Assembly: GCA_025359285.1 (NCBI GenBank)
Contig: JANYGV010000067.1
Location: 1 to 41,809, forward strand
DNA length: 41,809 bases
DNA from: Burkholderiales bacterium
Lineage (GTDB): Bacteria > Pseudomonadota > Gammaproteobacteria > Burkholderiales > Usitatibacteraceae
Direction of reading: 5' to 3'
Part shown: positions 18,312-27,740 of the stretch, piece by piece
Position numbering within the stretch: the first letter of the stretch is position 1
Layout of the letters: each line of letters starts with the position of its first letter
Translations under genes and position numbers: made by a program
Notes under the pieces: model-generated
The model's database searches: none
What the model saw: only the letters and a program-made list of their open reading frames with translations
What the model was told of the DNA's origin: nothing

Positions 18312-20648
18312 CTACTGTGAGTGAGTTTCGAATAATCGCAATAGGTGTTGAGCAAGCTGCGTCACCGGCTCATGACGATCAAAGATAGCGCCGCGATTCA
18401 TGGCAATTTTATGGCGTAGTGCGGCTCCACTGCCCGAGTCACTCGCCACTTCAAGCGCTTTACTGACATATTCTTGTTGATCGGCAACGACTAACTCATT
18501 AGCGCCGACTGCACCCAGCATTGCCAGCGTCTGCCGCCCGCGCATAAATTCGCCGGGCAACGTCACGACTGGCGCGGCCACCGCTAAAGCATCCAGCGAA
18601 GTATTGCCGCCCGACCAATGTAGGGTATCGAGCGCGACGTCCGCGAACGCTAAAACACCCCGAAAACTGGCGGCATCCAGACGCGGTAAAAATTTTATCT
18701 GGCCGCGTGGTGGCATCCCGCGCGCCGCCATTAATGAGGACAAACGCTGCGAAAACGCCTGCGTGATGGCGCAGTGCTCGCTCTGAAAGAACAAAACAAT
18801 TGCCTGCTCATCACGCAACATGATTTCCAGAAAGATTAAATCGTTATCCGGATGAATTTTAAACAATGACTGCGGGCAAATATAAACATGACTGCCCGCT
18901 GACAAACCGAACATTTCCCGCGTGAGATTGAAATTAGTAACGGTGGGCATTGTGTAACGCGTCCCAATACCGGGCAACATCAGCAGGCGCTCAGTGTAGT
19001 GCGCGGCGGCCATGAATTCTCCCGGTGGCTCCATCGCTTCACAAGTCAGAAAATAATCGATCTCACGACTGCCGGTGGTCACGGGATGGCCCCAGGCGGC
19101 GATCTGAACGGGTGCCAGCCGCATATTGGTGAGCAAATAATTCATCGTTCCCATGCCAACTTCAGGATAGATAAGGATATCTGCGGCCTGCGCCCGAATC
19201 GCTTCGGCCACCAACAAGGCGCCACCGCGAACGAGTAAAAATTGATCGCACTGCGCCTGTAGGGCGCGCCCAAAGTCATCCGGCTGCCAGCCCGTGTGGA
19301 TGACGATGCGCTCAAAAATTTGGGGATCAAGGTCGGTAATCCAGCTCCGAAAATAATGACCCACCGTACACTCGCGAAAAAAACTCGATACAAACAACAC
19401 GCGGATGCGCGGTCTCGTCCCTTCAACTTTGCTACTAGCCATGCCGCTACCCTTGCCGCTACCCTTGCCGCCACCTTTACTGCTCGCCCTAGGAAGCTCA
19501 AGCAAATCCGGTCGCTCCTTCAAAATCAGCGTGCGCAAAAAACTCGCATAGCCCGCCTGCAAGTCGCGATCATTTCGCCCTTGATAAGCCAGCAGAAAAT
19601 TGGATTGGGCAATTTGCCAAATATTCCCACCCTCGAGATTAGCGTCGTGCAATACCTCAAGTCCGCTACTGAATCGATGTCGCCAGCGCAGCAAATCATC
19701 CGCACTGCTATATATTTGTGGCAATAGTAGGCGACTACGAATCTGCCGGGGCAATGAAATATTAGGAGCACCTAGAACACAGGCAGGCTGATCGGTATTG
19801 CTGATTAATATGTTCAGCGCAGACTCAGTCTCGCCCATTTCGGCCAATACAAATCCTAGCGTGCTGATGGTTTGTTCATACGCCTGCTGGTGTGCTTGTT
19901 CGCTTGCCTTTTGGTCAGGTTGTTGGTCAGCTTTTGGGTGCACACGCTGCAACGCTAATGCGCGCTCAAGACACTGTTTGGCGCGTTCGAATTTAAACGT
20001 TTCAGCTAACAATTGCCCCAAGGCAAACCACGTTGCCGCCACGTTCGGACCAATCGCTAACGCGCGCTCGAAACATGCCTCAGCATCAGTAACCGCGCCA
20101 ACCATGCGGTGCGAATGCGCCAGTTCATTCCATACAACTGCGTCGGCGGGGGCCAGCGCAACAGCGCGCGTTAGCGCTTTTCGCGCAGCCTCCTCATCGC
20201 CTTGGTGACGGCGCGCAATCCCCAAGCCCGTGAACGCAGTTGCGGAATTCACATCCAACATGCTCGCTTGCTCAAACGCGAGAGCTGCCTGTGAAAACGC
20301 GTGCTGCGACAATAAAATGTTCCCGCGCAGCACGTGCAGCGCTGACGAATCATTTGCAGAGGTCGCCATCAGTTGTTCTATCAATGCTGCGGCCTGTAAA
20401 AAATGACCGTCCGTGTACTCTGCCTTGGCTAGATAAAATTGCGCTTCGAGATTTGCGGGCGCAACACTGAGCAATTGCCGTGCGCGCTGAAGTGCCTCAG
20501 TGGATTCACCCATTGCAATATGCACATCAATCGCGCGCATCAAGGCGTCACTGTTTTCTGGCTCATTCGCCAGCAGGATATTCAATCGATCACGAACAGC
20601 AACATATTCACCACGCGCGAGCAATTGATCTACTTCTGGAATACTCAT
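18312..20648 (-). CDS. TPR protein with C-terminal O-GlcNAc-transferase-like (GT41/SPINDLY family) domain
   Basis: 778 aa; N-terminal TPRs, then RVLFVSSFFRECTVGHYFRSWI, DILIYPEVGMGTMNYLLTNMRLAPVQIAAWGHPVTTGSREIDYFLT, ALDTLHWSGGNTSLDALAVAAPVVTLPGEFMRGRQTLAML. Confidence 0.9.
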   Translation of the reverse strand: MSIPEVDQLLARGEYVAVRDRLNILLANEPENSDALMRAIDVHIAMGESTEALQRARQLLSVAPANLEAQFYLAKAEYTDGHFLQAAALIEQLMATSANDSSALHVLRGNILLSQHAFSQAALAFEQASMLDVNSATAFTGLGIARRHQGDEEAARKALTRAVALAPADAVVWNELAHSHRMVGAVTDAEACFERALAIGPNVAATWFALGQLLAETFKFERAKQCLERALALQRVHPKADQQPDQKASEQAHQQAYEQTISTLGFVLAEMGETESALNILISNTDQPACVLGAPNISLPRQIRSRLLLPQIYSSADDLLRWRHRFSSGLEVLHDANLEGGNIWQIAQSNFLLAYQGRNDRDLQAGYASFLRTLILKERPDLLELPRASSKGGGKGSGKGSGMASSKVEGTRPRIRVLFVSSFFRECTVGHYFRSWITDLDPQIFERIVIHTGWQPDDFGRALQAQCDQFLLVRGGALLVAEAIRAQAADILIYPEVGMGTMNYLLTNMRLAPVQIAAWGHPVTTGSREIDYFLTCEAMEPPGEFMAAAHYTERLLMLPGIGTRYTMPTVTNFNLTREMFGLSAGSHVYICPQSLFKIHPDNDLIFLEIMLRDEQAIVLFFQSEHCAITQAFSQRLSSLMAARGMPPRGQIKFLPRLDAASFRGVLAFADVALDTLHWSGGNTSLDALAVAAPVVTLPGEFMRGRQTLAMLGAVGANELVVADQQEYVSKALEVASDSGSGAALRHKIAMNRGAIFDRHEPVTQLAQHLLRLFETHSQ
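19435..19482. repeat. 12-bp tandem array, 4 copies, encoding the G/K/S-rich linker GGGKGSGKGSGMASSK
   Basis: Direct read: ctagccatgccg ctacccttgccg ctacccttgccg ccacctttactg. Confidence 0.88.
19873..19932. repeat. 12-bp degenerate tandem array, 5 copies, encoding a Q-rich linker (ADQQ PDQK ASEQ AHQQ AYEQ)
   Basis: Direct read: tgttcatacgcc tgctggtgtgct tgttcgcttgcc ttttggtcaggt tgttggtcagct. Confidence 0.8.
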
Positions 20649-20707
20649 GTCGCTCGCATCAATGTTTTAACCAAAGCGGGGCGCTGTTTTTTACAAATCA
20701 TGCCAAC

Positions 20708-21073
20708 TCAGGCCAGCATTTTTTTCATCTCGCCGCTGTCAATAAGCCGTTTTACATCATCTGCGCCACCGACCAGCGTGCCTTTTACAAACACCATCGG
20801 AAACGTCGGCCAGCCTGTCCAATTTTTGAGCGCGTTGCGGCGACGCCAGTTGTTAAAATAGCTGCCGTATTCAAGATATTGGTAAGCAATACCCGCCTGA
20901 TCCAGCGATTGACGCGCGCGCTTGGGCATCGGATTTTGTGACATACCGACCACCACGACTGCGTTCGCAGCAATCGCCGCCTGCACCTCCCGGACGATGT
21001 CCGCATGATGACTGGCAACCACTTCTTTTATTGCAGGATGAATATTAGATTCAGCAAGTATGGGACGCGGCAT
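20708..21073 (-). CDS. Glutaredoxin-fold (Grx4-like) protein lacking all cysteines
   Basis: 121 aa; VVVVGMSQNPMPKRARQSLDQAGIAYQYLEYG ... WTGWPTFPMVFVKGTLVGGADDVKRLIDSGEMKKML matches the Grx core but has no Cys residue. Confidence 0.85.
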   Translation of the reverse strand: MPRPILAESNIHPAIKEVVASHHADIVREVQAAIAANAVVVVGMSQNPMPKRARQSLDQAGIAYQYLEYGSYFNNWRRRNALKNWTGWPTFPMVFVKGTLVGGADDVKRLIDSGEMKKMLA

Positions 21074-21103
21074 TATTTTCTTTCGGTGGAGTAATAGACC
21101 TGA

Positions 21104-22804
21104 TCAGTAGGTGGGGGCTTGATCATCAATCATCAAGCGCTTGTGGCGCGTCACCACGCGGCCTGCAAGATCGCCACCAATCATGCTGAGGGCAACAGCC
21201 TCGGCGACCTTAATGCCATCAACGCCCGCCGACATGATGCCGCCAGCGTAGCCTGCGCCCTCGCCTGCCGGAAACAGGCCACGCGTATTGATGCTTTGAA
21301 AATCATCATCATGCCGGGTGATGCGAATCGGTGAAGAAGTGCGCGTCTCAACGCCTGTGAGCACCGCGTCATGCATGGCAAATCCTTTGATCTGCTTGGC
21401 AAACGCGGGCAGCGCTTCGCGCACCGCCTCGATTACGAACGCCGGCACGCATGTGGCCAGATCCGTCATACGAACGCCGGGCTTGTACGATGGCTCCACG
21501 CTCGCCAATGCGGTGGATGGCCGACCTGCTAAAAAATCGCCAACCAACTGCGCAGGCGCACAATAGTTTTCGCCGCCGGCTTTGAAAGCCTGTTCCTCCC
21601 AATGACGCTGAAAATCAATGCCCGCCAACGGGTGACCGGGGAAATCGCGTTCTGGCGTGATGCCGACCACAATGCCCGCGTTCGCATTGCGCTCGTTACG
21701 TGAATACTGGCTCATGCCATTGGTCACCACGCGGCCCGCTTCGGAAGTTGCCGCCACTACCGTGCCGCCGGGGCACATGCAGAAGCTATAGGCACTACGG
21801 CCATTCGCGCAATGATGCACCAGCTTGTAATCGGCAGCGCCCAATATATCGCTCTGCACATTTTCAGCAAATTTGTCACCAAAACGCGCACGATCAATCA
21901 GCGATTGTGGGTGCTCGATGCGAAAGCCGATTGAAAACGGTTTGGCTTCTACATAAACCCCATTTTCGTGCAACGCATAGAAAGTATCGCGTGCACTGTG
22001 ACCAATCGCCAGCACCACATGATCTGCCGCAAGAATTTCACCGTCGTTGAGCACCAATCCGCGCAACTGGCGCGACCCATCCGGGAGCGTTGCGATATCG
22101 AAGCTGGTAACACGCTGTTGAAAACGGATTTCGCCACCCAGTGACTCAATCGTGGCTCGCATTTTTTCCACCATTGTCACCAGCTTGAAGGTTCCGATGT
22201 GTGGTTTGGAGACGTACATTATTTCCGCTGGCGCGCCAGCCGTAACGAATTCTGTCAGTACTTTGCGGGTTAAAAAAAACGGGTCTTTGATCTGGCTCCA
22301 TAATTTTCCATCCGAAAATGTGCCTGCGCCACCCTCACCAAATTGCACATTTGATTCAGGGTTCAGAACCGATTTGCGCCACAAACCCCACGTGTCCTGG
22401 GTACGCTCGCGAACTGCCTTGCCGCGCTCCAGCACGATAGGTTTAAAGCCCATCTGTGCCAGCGTCAACGCCGCAAACAAGCCACAAGGCCCCAAGCCAA
22501 TGACGACCGGTCGTGATTTCAAGTCCGGCGGCGCATGCGCAATAAATTGGTAGCGGGTGTCAGGCGTAATACTAAGTTTGCCATCACCCTCGACGCGTTT
22601 TAGCAGTGCGGCTTCGTTTTTGACTTCAACATCAATGGTGTACACCAGCAGTATTTCGCTACGCTTCCTAGCATCATAGCCGCGACGAAAAATTGTATAG
22701 CGGATGAGCGCAGCGGCATCAATTTTCAGACGTTTCAATATCGCCGCTTGCAGGGCATCTGCAGCATGATCAAGAGGAAGTTTAATTTCGGTGAGACGAA
22801 GCAT
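21104..22804 (-). CDS. FAD-dependent dehydrogenase/oxidoreductase (COG2509-like)
   Basis: 566 aa; RPVVIGLGPCGLFAALTLAQMGFKPIVLERGKAVRERT, NVQFGEGGAGTFSDGKL, ETRTSSPIRITR, GLFPAGEGAGYAGGIMSAGVDGIKVAEAV. Confidence 0.93.
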   Translation of the reverse strand: MLRLTEIKLPLDHAADALQAAILKRLKIDAAALIRYTIFRRGYDARKRSEILLVYTIDVEVKNEAALLKRVEGDGKLSITPDTRYQFIAHAPPDLKSRPVVIGLGPCGLFAALTLAQMGFKPIVLERGKAVRERTQDTWGLWRKSVLNPESNVQFGEGGAGTFSDGKLWSQIKDPFFLTRKVLTEFVTAGAPAEIMYVSKPHIGTFKLVTMVEKMRATIESLGGEIRFQQRVTSFDIATLPDGSRQLRGLVLNDGEILAADHVVLAIGHSARDTFYALHENGVYVEAKPFSIGFRIEHPQSLIDRARFGDKFAENVQSDILGAADYKLVHHCANGRSAYSFCMCPGGTVVAATSEAGRVVTNGMSQYSRNERNANAGIVVGITPERDFPGHPLAGIDFQRHWEEQAFKAGGENYCAPAQLVGDFLAGRPSTALASVEPSYKPGVRMTDLATCVPAFVIEAVREALPAFAKQIKGFAMHDAVLTGVETRTSSPIRITRHDDDFQSINTRGLFPAGEGAGYAGGIMSAGVDGIKVAEAVALSMIGGDLAGRVVTRHKRLMIDDQAPTY

Positions 22805-23005
22805 GGAGGCAAGAGAAACCGTAAAGTGCAGAAAACGAACCGCGAACAGATTGGCAAAAATAACAAGACTATATTTTATCTTGCAAGCGGCGATTTATCG
22901 CCAGCCACATCATTTGAGCCCAAAAATACAAATTGAAATCTGGCAAAATGGCAGCACTTCGTAAGCTCATTAACCCAGTTTCTAATCTTTTTTTGGAGCC
23001 GCAAT

Positions 23006-23293
23006 ATGCCTACCGCTACCTGGAAAAATACCATAATCGCCGATTCACCAGCCGCCGATCTTGTCACTGTCGAAGGCAATCTTTACTTCCCAATTGCGAG
23101 CGTGCAGCCGGAACATATCCGTCCCAGCAGCCACCAGACGGTATGCCCATGGAAAGGCACGGCCCATTATTACGATGTGGTGGTCGGCGCGGACATTAAT
23201 GCCAATGCGGCTTGGTACTACCCCACGCCCAAAGATGCCGCCAAGGAAATTGCCGGACGAGTCGCATTCTGGAAAGGCGTGGTGGTGAAGTAA
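23006..23293 (+). CDS. DUF427 domain-containing protein
   Basis: 95 aa; EGNLYFPIASVQPEHIRPSSHQTVCPWKGTAHYYDVVV...AAWYYPTPKDAAKEIAGRVAFWKGVVV. Confidence 0.93.
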   Translation: MPTATWKNTIIADSPAADLVTVEGNLYFPIASVQPEHIRPSSHQTVCPWKGTAHYYDVVVGADINANAAWYYPTPKDAAKEIAGRVAFWKGVVVK

Positions 23294-23378
23294 GCGGGCG
23301 GGCGGTTAAATAAGTCGCTGACTAGCGCTCAGGAAGTCGCCCGACAGATGCCCTGAGAGTCAATATCCACGCGGCTCT

Positions 23379-24230
23379 TCAGGCATTCTCAATAGTCTGT
23401 AGCGCGGCAAATGCCATATAGCGTTCACGCGCGATGGTGGCGATTTCACCTACCGCCAGCACCCGCGATTCGTAACGCACGCATGGCATCACTTTGCCAA
23501 AATTGCCGGTATTAAAAATCTCTTTGGCGCTGTTCAATTCTTCCGGCTTCACGCGACGCTCGTTGACCGCGATGTTCGCCTCTCCCAGCAGCTTGATAAC
23601 TCGTGCCCGAGTAATACCCGCCAAAAAAGTACCGTTTGCAATCGGCGTGGTCAGCTCGCCTTCGGGTGTGACGAAAAAGATATTCGACGTGGCGAATTCG
23701 GTAACGCAGCCTTCGCTATCCAACATCACCGCGTTATCGAAGCCACGCGCTTTCGCATCTTTGAGCGCACGCGTGCTATTCGCATAAAGGCTGGACGCTT
23801 TCGCATCGGTAGGTGCCATGGAAGCATCGGGCCGACGCAGCGCAGAAAGGCAAGCCGAGAAGCCGGTAAACGGTGGCAACGGCGCATCGAATAATGTCAG
23901 CGCAAAACCGGTTTTGGATGTTTCCGGAATCAGCAGTCCTTCAGTCGCGAACACAAGCGGACGAATATACAGCGCCGCGTCTTTAGGAAAAAGGGCGACT
24001 CCCTGCTTAACCAACGCAGTCATTTCTGCCACGGTGTGCGGGCATTGCATACCCAATTTTTCAGCCGATGAAATCACGCGCGCCAGATGAAGATTGAGAT
24101 CAGGCACCACGCCGCCAATGGATCGCGAGCCGTCGAATACTGAGGAGCCCAACCAAACACTGTGATCCATTGCACCAAAAATTGGCGTGTTGCCCTCCGA
24201 CCATTTTCCGTTTATGTAAGTTTGGTACAT
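23379..24230 (-). CDS. Class IV PLP aminotransferase (branched-chain amino acid aminotransferase-like)
   Basis: 283 aa; SVFDGSRSIGG, YIRPLVFATEG, SSLYANSTRALKDAKARGFDNAVMLDSEGCVTEFATSNIFFV, GTFLAGITRARVI. Confidence 0.9.
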   Translation of the reverse strand: MYQTYINGKWSEGNTPIFGAMDHSVWLGSSVFDGSRSIGGVVPDLNLHLARVISSAEKLGMQCPHTVAEMTALVKQGVALFPKDAALYIRPLVFATEGLLIPETSKTGFALTLFDAPLPPFTGFSACLSALRRPDASMAPTDAKASSLYANSTRALKDAKARGFDNAVMLDSEGCVTEFATSNIFFVTPEGELTTPIANGTFLAGITRARVIKLLGEANIAVNERRVKPEELNSAKEIFNTGNFGKVMPCVRYESRVLAVGEIATIARERYMAFAALQTIENA

Positions 24231-24315
24231 GAGCTTATTTTTAAAATTGAAGATTCTATTTTAGCGTGACGACCTTGTTTCAAAGCATTATCAAGGTACT
24301 TTATTCACCGCCGCG

Positions 24316-24378
24316 CTCAACCAGCTTAACCAGCCTAATCAGCTTAACCAGCTCAACCAGCGTAACCACCTCAACCAT
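24316..24378. repeat. 9-bp degenerate tandem array, 7 copies (consensus CTYAACCAG), overlapping the 3' end of fadD
   Basis: Direct read: ctcaaccag cttaaccag cctaatcag cttaaccag ctcaaccag cgtaaccac ctcaaccat. Confidence 0.93.
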
Positions 24379-26110
24379 CCTTTTTTACCACCGTATCGCG
24401 CACCGTTCGACGCAACACCTTGCCGACATTGGTCTTGGGGAGCTCGCTCCAGAACTCAATAATCTTCGGCACCTTATAGCCGGTTAAATTGGCTTTGCAA
24501 TACTCAAGCACTCTAGCTTTGTCGAGTGACGGATCTTTCTTAACAATTACGACTCGCACGGCTTCACCTGATTTTTCATCGGGTGCCGAGACCGCACAAA
24601 CCTCCATCACGCCCGGGCAAGCCGCCACCACGTCCTCAACTTCGTTTGGATAAACATTGAATCCAGACACTAAAATCATGTCCTTTTTGCGATCAACAAT
24701 TTTAAAGTAACCGTTTGCATCCATCACGCCAATGTCACCGCTTTTAAAAGCGCCGTCTTTGGTGGTCACCTTGACGGTTTCATCGGACCGCTGCCAATAG
24801 CCTTTCATTACTTGCGGACCATCAATACAGATTTCGCCGATGCTGCCCATTGGCAGAATGTTTTCATCATCGTCGCGAATGGTGATGATTGTTGACGGTA
24901 GTGGCAGGCCGATTGAACCCGAATATTCCGCCAGATCGGGACGATTTGCGCACGCGCCAGGTGATGTTTCGGTCAATCCGTAGGCTTCGACCAGCGCCTT
25001 GCCGGTCACGCGTTTCCAATGCTCGGCGACAGACCGTTGCACCGCCATTCCGCCGCCTAAACACAGTTTTGCGTTCGAAAAATCCAGCTTGGCAAAATCA
25101 GCGTGATTCAGCAACGAATTAAATAACGTGTTTACGCCCGTTAGCACGGTCCAGCGGCGGGAGGACATATCTTTGATGAAGGCCGTCAAATCGCGCGGAT
25201 TCGGAATCAACACACTTTCACAGCCGCGCTTCATGTAGACCAAGCTCGTCGACAACGCAAAGATATGGTACAGCGGCAGCGGCTGTATCACCACCTCTTC
25301 TCGCTCCACCAATATATTCTGCATCCACGCCGATAGCTGTTCCAGATTGGCGATGATATTACGGTGCGTGAGCATTGCACCCTTCGAGACGCCAGTGGTG
25401 CCGCCGGTATATTGCAAGAACGCGATATCGCCAGATTGAATTTTTGGCGCACCGTAATCGGCGCCTGCATCACTGCCGCGCGAGAGAGCAGTTTTGAGCG
25501 ACACGGTACCTGCGATGCTCCATGGCGGAACCGCTTTTTTCTTGTGCTTGACCACCCAATTCACCATTAGCGATTTAGGGAAGCCCAGCAAATCGCCAAC
25601 CTGGGTCGTAATAACTTGCTCAACGTGAGTTTTTGCCACCACCTGTTCGAGCGTGGTACAAAAATTCTCAAGAATCACCACCACCTTTGCACCTGAATCA
25701 TGAAGCTGATGCTCCAACTCGCGCGGCGTATAAAGCGGATTCACATTCACCACGGTGAGACCCGCGCGCAGGACGCCAAACAACACCACGGGGTACTGCA
25801 AAATATTGGGCAGCATGATCGCCACGCGATCACCGACATCCAGCTTTAACACGCCGCGTAAATATCCCGCAAACGCGCGGGTTAATTTGTCCAGTTCGCT
25901 ATACGTGATAGTTTTGTCCATGCAGGTAAATGCGGATGCTTCAGCGAATTTTTCGCAGCTCTGCGTGAACACGTCTTTGATGGACGAAAATTTATCGGCG
26001 TCGATATTTGCGGGAACGCCATCGGGATATGACTTCAGCCATGCATGCGGTGCCGAGGCGGCGTTGGCTGCTTGCTCGGCTGCGGTAGTCTTGGATACAG
26101 GTACGTTCAA
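24371..26110 (-). CDS. fadD: Long-chain-fatty-acid--CoA ligase
   Basis: ORF 24371..26239; a TTG start at 26110 preceded by GAGGAGG is likely. AMP-binding motif LQYTGGTTGVSKGAMLTHRN, YGLTETSPG, VDRKKDMILVSGFNVYPNEVE, KTNVGKVLRR. Confidence 0.94.
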   Translation of the reverse strand: MNVPVSKTTAAEQAANAASAPHAWLKSYPDGVPANIDADKFSSIKDVFTQSCEKFAEASAFTCMDKTITYSELDKLTRAFAGYLRGVLKLDVGDRVAIMLPNILQYPVVLFGVLRAGLTVVNVNPLYTPRELEHQLHDSGAKVVVILENFCTTLEQVVAKTHVEQVITTQVGDLLGFPKSLMVNWVVKHKKKAVPPWSIAGTVSLKTALSRGSDAGADYGAPKIQSGDIAFLQYTGGTTGVSKGAMLTHRNIIANLEQLSAWMQNILVEREEVVIQPLPLYHIFALSTSLVYMKRGCESVLIPNPRDLTAFIKDMSSRRWTVLTGVNTLFNSLLNHADFAKLDFSNAKLCLGGGMAVQRSVAEHWKRVTGKALVEAYGLTETSPGACANRPDLAEYSGSIGLPLPSTIITIRDDDENILPMGSIGEICIDGPQVMKGYWQRSDETVKVTTKDGAFKSGDIGVMDANGYFKIVDRKKDMILVSGFNVYPNEVEDVVAACPGVMEVCAVSAPDEKSGEAVRVVIVKKDPSLDKARVLEYCKANLTGYKVPKIIEFWSELPKTNVGKVLRRTVRDTVVKKDG

Positions 26111-26475
26111 AGCGACCTCCTCACTATGTGCAATCTTTTTATGATTTTTTATGCGGTTTTTTATAATGTCTATTGTGCGACTGCAACAATTTCGTGCCCT
26201 GCTTTTCGTCAATACAAATCTTAACTGAATGCGGCTCAATTAAAAAATGACCGCTAAATGAAAGACTTCCGGTAATGGCTTTTGCCATACATCATTGTCA
26301 AGAGTCGACACTAAAATGTTGCTTTATCGAGCTGTAAGTTTAGCGAGAAATGACTGTCGTACAATCCATGCCTCGCCAACGGCATTTGTGAATAGTGTGT
26401 TTGCTCTAAATATTAAACATACATTGCGAATATAGTTTTTTATCCGCAAAGCCCACGACGTCCGTGCCGCGAAGG

Positions 26476-26511
26476 GTGTTACGTTCGGTGTCACGTTCGG
26501 TGTCACGTTAA
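26476..26511. repeat. 12-bp tandem array, 3 copies, upstream of the phasin gene
   Basis: Direct read: gtgttacgttcg gtgtcacgttcg gtgtcacgttaa. Confidence 0.8.
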
Positions 26512-26619
26512 ATGCCACATTTTCTTCTCGTGTTTTTGGGCCCAGCGTGATTTTAGTTTTGATAGATTTTTATCAAAACGAAATTTCCCCACAAGAATCA
26601 TCAAATTCAGGAGCAGAAA

Positions 26620-27291
26620 ATGGCAAAACGATTTAAAAAAGCAGCTGCCGCCGCTAAAACAGCGAGTGGCGCAATGGGCACCATTAATCAAATTGGCGAA
26701 AAAGTGGCCGCCATGGCATCCAGCCTTTCCGAGCAGCCTACTGCCAAACAAGTGATGGAATCCGCTCAGCAAATCTGGCTCGCCGGCTTGGGTGCGTTCT
26801 CGAAAGCACAAAACGAAGGCCGCAAGGCATTTGAAGGTTTGGTCAGCCAAGGCGAGAAACTGGAGCAGCATACTCGTCATGTAGCCGAATCGACGCTCGA
26901 AACCGCCAAAGAACAAGCCAGCAAAACAATTGGCATGGCCAGCGGCAAATTCGACAAACTGGAACAGGTTTTTGAAGACCGCGTTCACAAATCGCTGAAC
27001 CGTCTGGGTGTATTGACGAGCAAAGATGTCGAGGCGTTGTCGGGCCAAGTGGCAGAATTATCTGAAGCCGTACGCGGTCTGATGGCGCAGGAAAAACGTG
27101 CGCCCAGCGCCAAATCGGCTGCTAAGCCGGCTTCGAAGCCATCGGTGAAACCCGCCGTTAAAAAGCCTAGCGCAGCAAAACTTCCCGCTGCTGCGAAAAA
27201 AACGGGCAAAGCCACTGTCCGTCCGCTTGTGAAAAAAGTCGTCTCAACCACCAAAACAGCTGCTAAAAAAGTGGTTGGCAAAACTAAATAA
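26620..27291 (+). CDS. Phasin / PhaF-like PHA granule-associated protein with histone H1-like K/A/P tail
   Basis: 223 aa; phasin text (AQQIWLAGLGAFSKAQNEGRKAFEGLVSQGEKLEQHTRHVAE), C-terminal SAAKPASKPSVKPAVKKPSAAKLPAAAKKTGK...TAAKKVVGKTK. Confidence 0.9.
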   Translation: MAKRFKKAAAAAKTASGAMGTINQIGEKVAAMASSLSEQPTAKQVMESAQQIWLAGLGAFSKAQNEGRKAFEGLVSQGEKLEQHTRHVAESTLETAKEQASKTIGMASGKFDKLEQVFEDRVHKSLNRLGVLTSKDVEALSGQVAELSEAVRGLMAQEKRAPSAKSAAKPASKPSVKPAVKKPSAAKLPAAAKKTGKATVRPLVKKVVSTTKTAAKKVVGKTK

Positions 27292-27412
27292 GCAGCCATA
27301 AATACCGGTTAATCAAAGATTATCAGTGAGCACTAAAAGCCACACTCTTCTACTTGCTGCTTGTTAGTTTTTTCATTTACGTCTCCTCCTCGTCCTGAAC
27401 ATCGGACGATTC

Positions 27413-27445
27413 AAGTCCAAACCGCAAGGTTTGGACTTTTTTTTT
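27413..27445 (+). terminator. Strong rho-independent terminator
   Basis: aagtccaaacc-gcaa-ggtttggactt: perfect 11-bp stem, GCAA tetraloop, then a T-run. Confidence 0.95.
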
Positions 27446-27473
27446 GATCTTTTCGATAGATCGCAAACCCCAG

Positions 27474-27740
27474 TTAGTCATCTTCTCGCAGGACACGATC
27501 CACCAGCTTGGTATATGCCTTCATTGCGTCGTCCTGCGACATTCCTTTTACTTTGGCCCACGCATCATATTTGGCGCGGCCCACGAAATCGGTAAAACCC
27601 GGTTTGTCGCCCACCACGTCGCCCTCAGTTCCTTGTTTAAAGTGCGCGTAAAGGCGGAGTTTTAGATCATTCCCAGGATCTTTTTTTGCTTTGGTGACAT
27701 CCTTTACGGCCTTATCGAACTGTTTCTTTATGTCGGACAT
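27474..27740 (-). CDS. Acyl-CoA-binding protein (ACBP)
   Basis: 88 aa; KKQFDKAVKDVTKAKKDPGNDLKLRLYAHFKQGTEGDV...GFTDFVGRAKYDAWAKVKGMSQDDAMKAYTKLVD. Confidence 0.95.
   Translation of the reverse strand: MSDIKKQFDKAVKDVTKAKKDPGNDLKLRLYAHFKQGTEGDVVGDKPGFTDFVGRAKYDAWAKVKGMSQDDAMKAYTKLVDRVLREDD

Noticed and set aside
20480-20941. Antisense ORFs 20439..20861 and 20480..20941 (+)
   Set aside because: Antisense to the TPR-GT41 and glutaredoxin-like genes, low-complexity translations; shadow ORFs.
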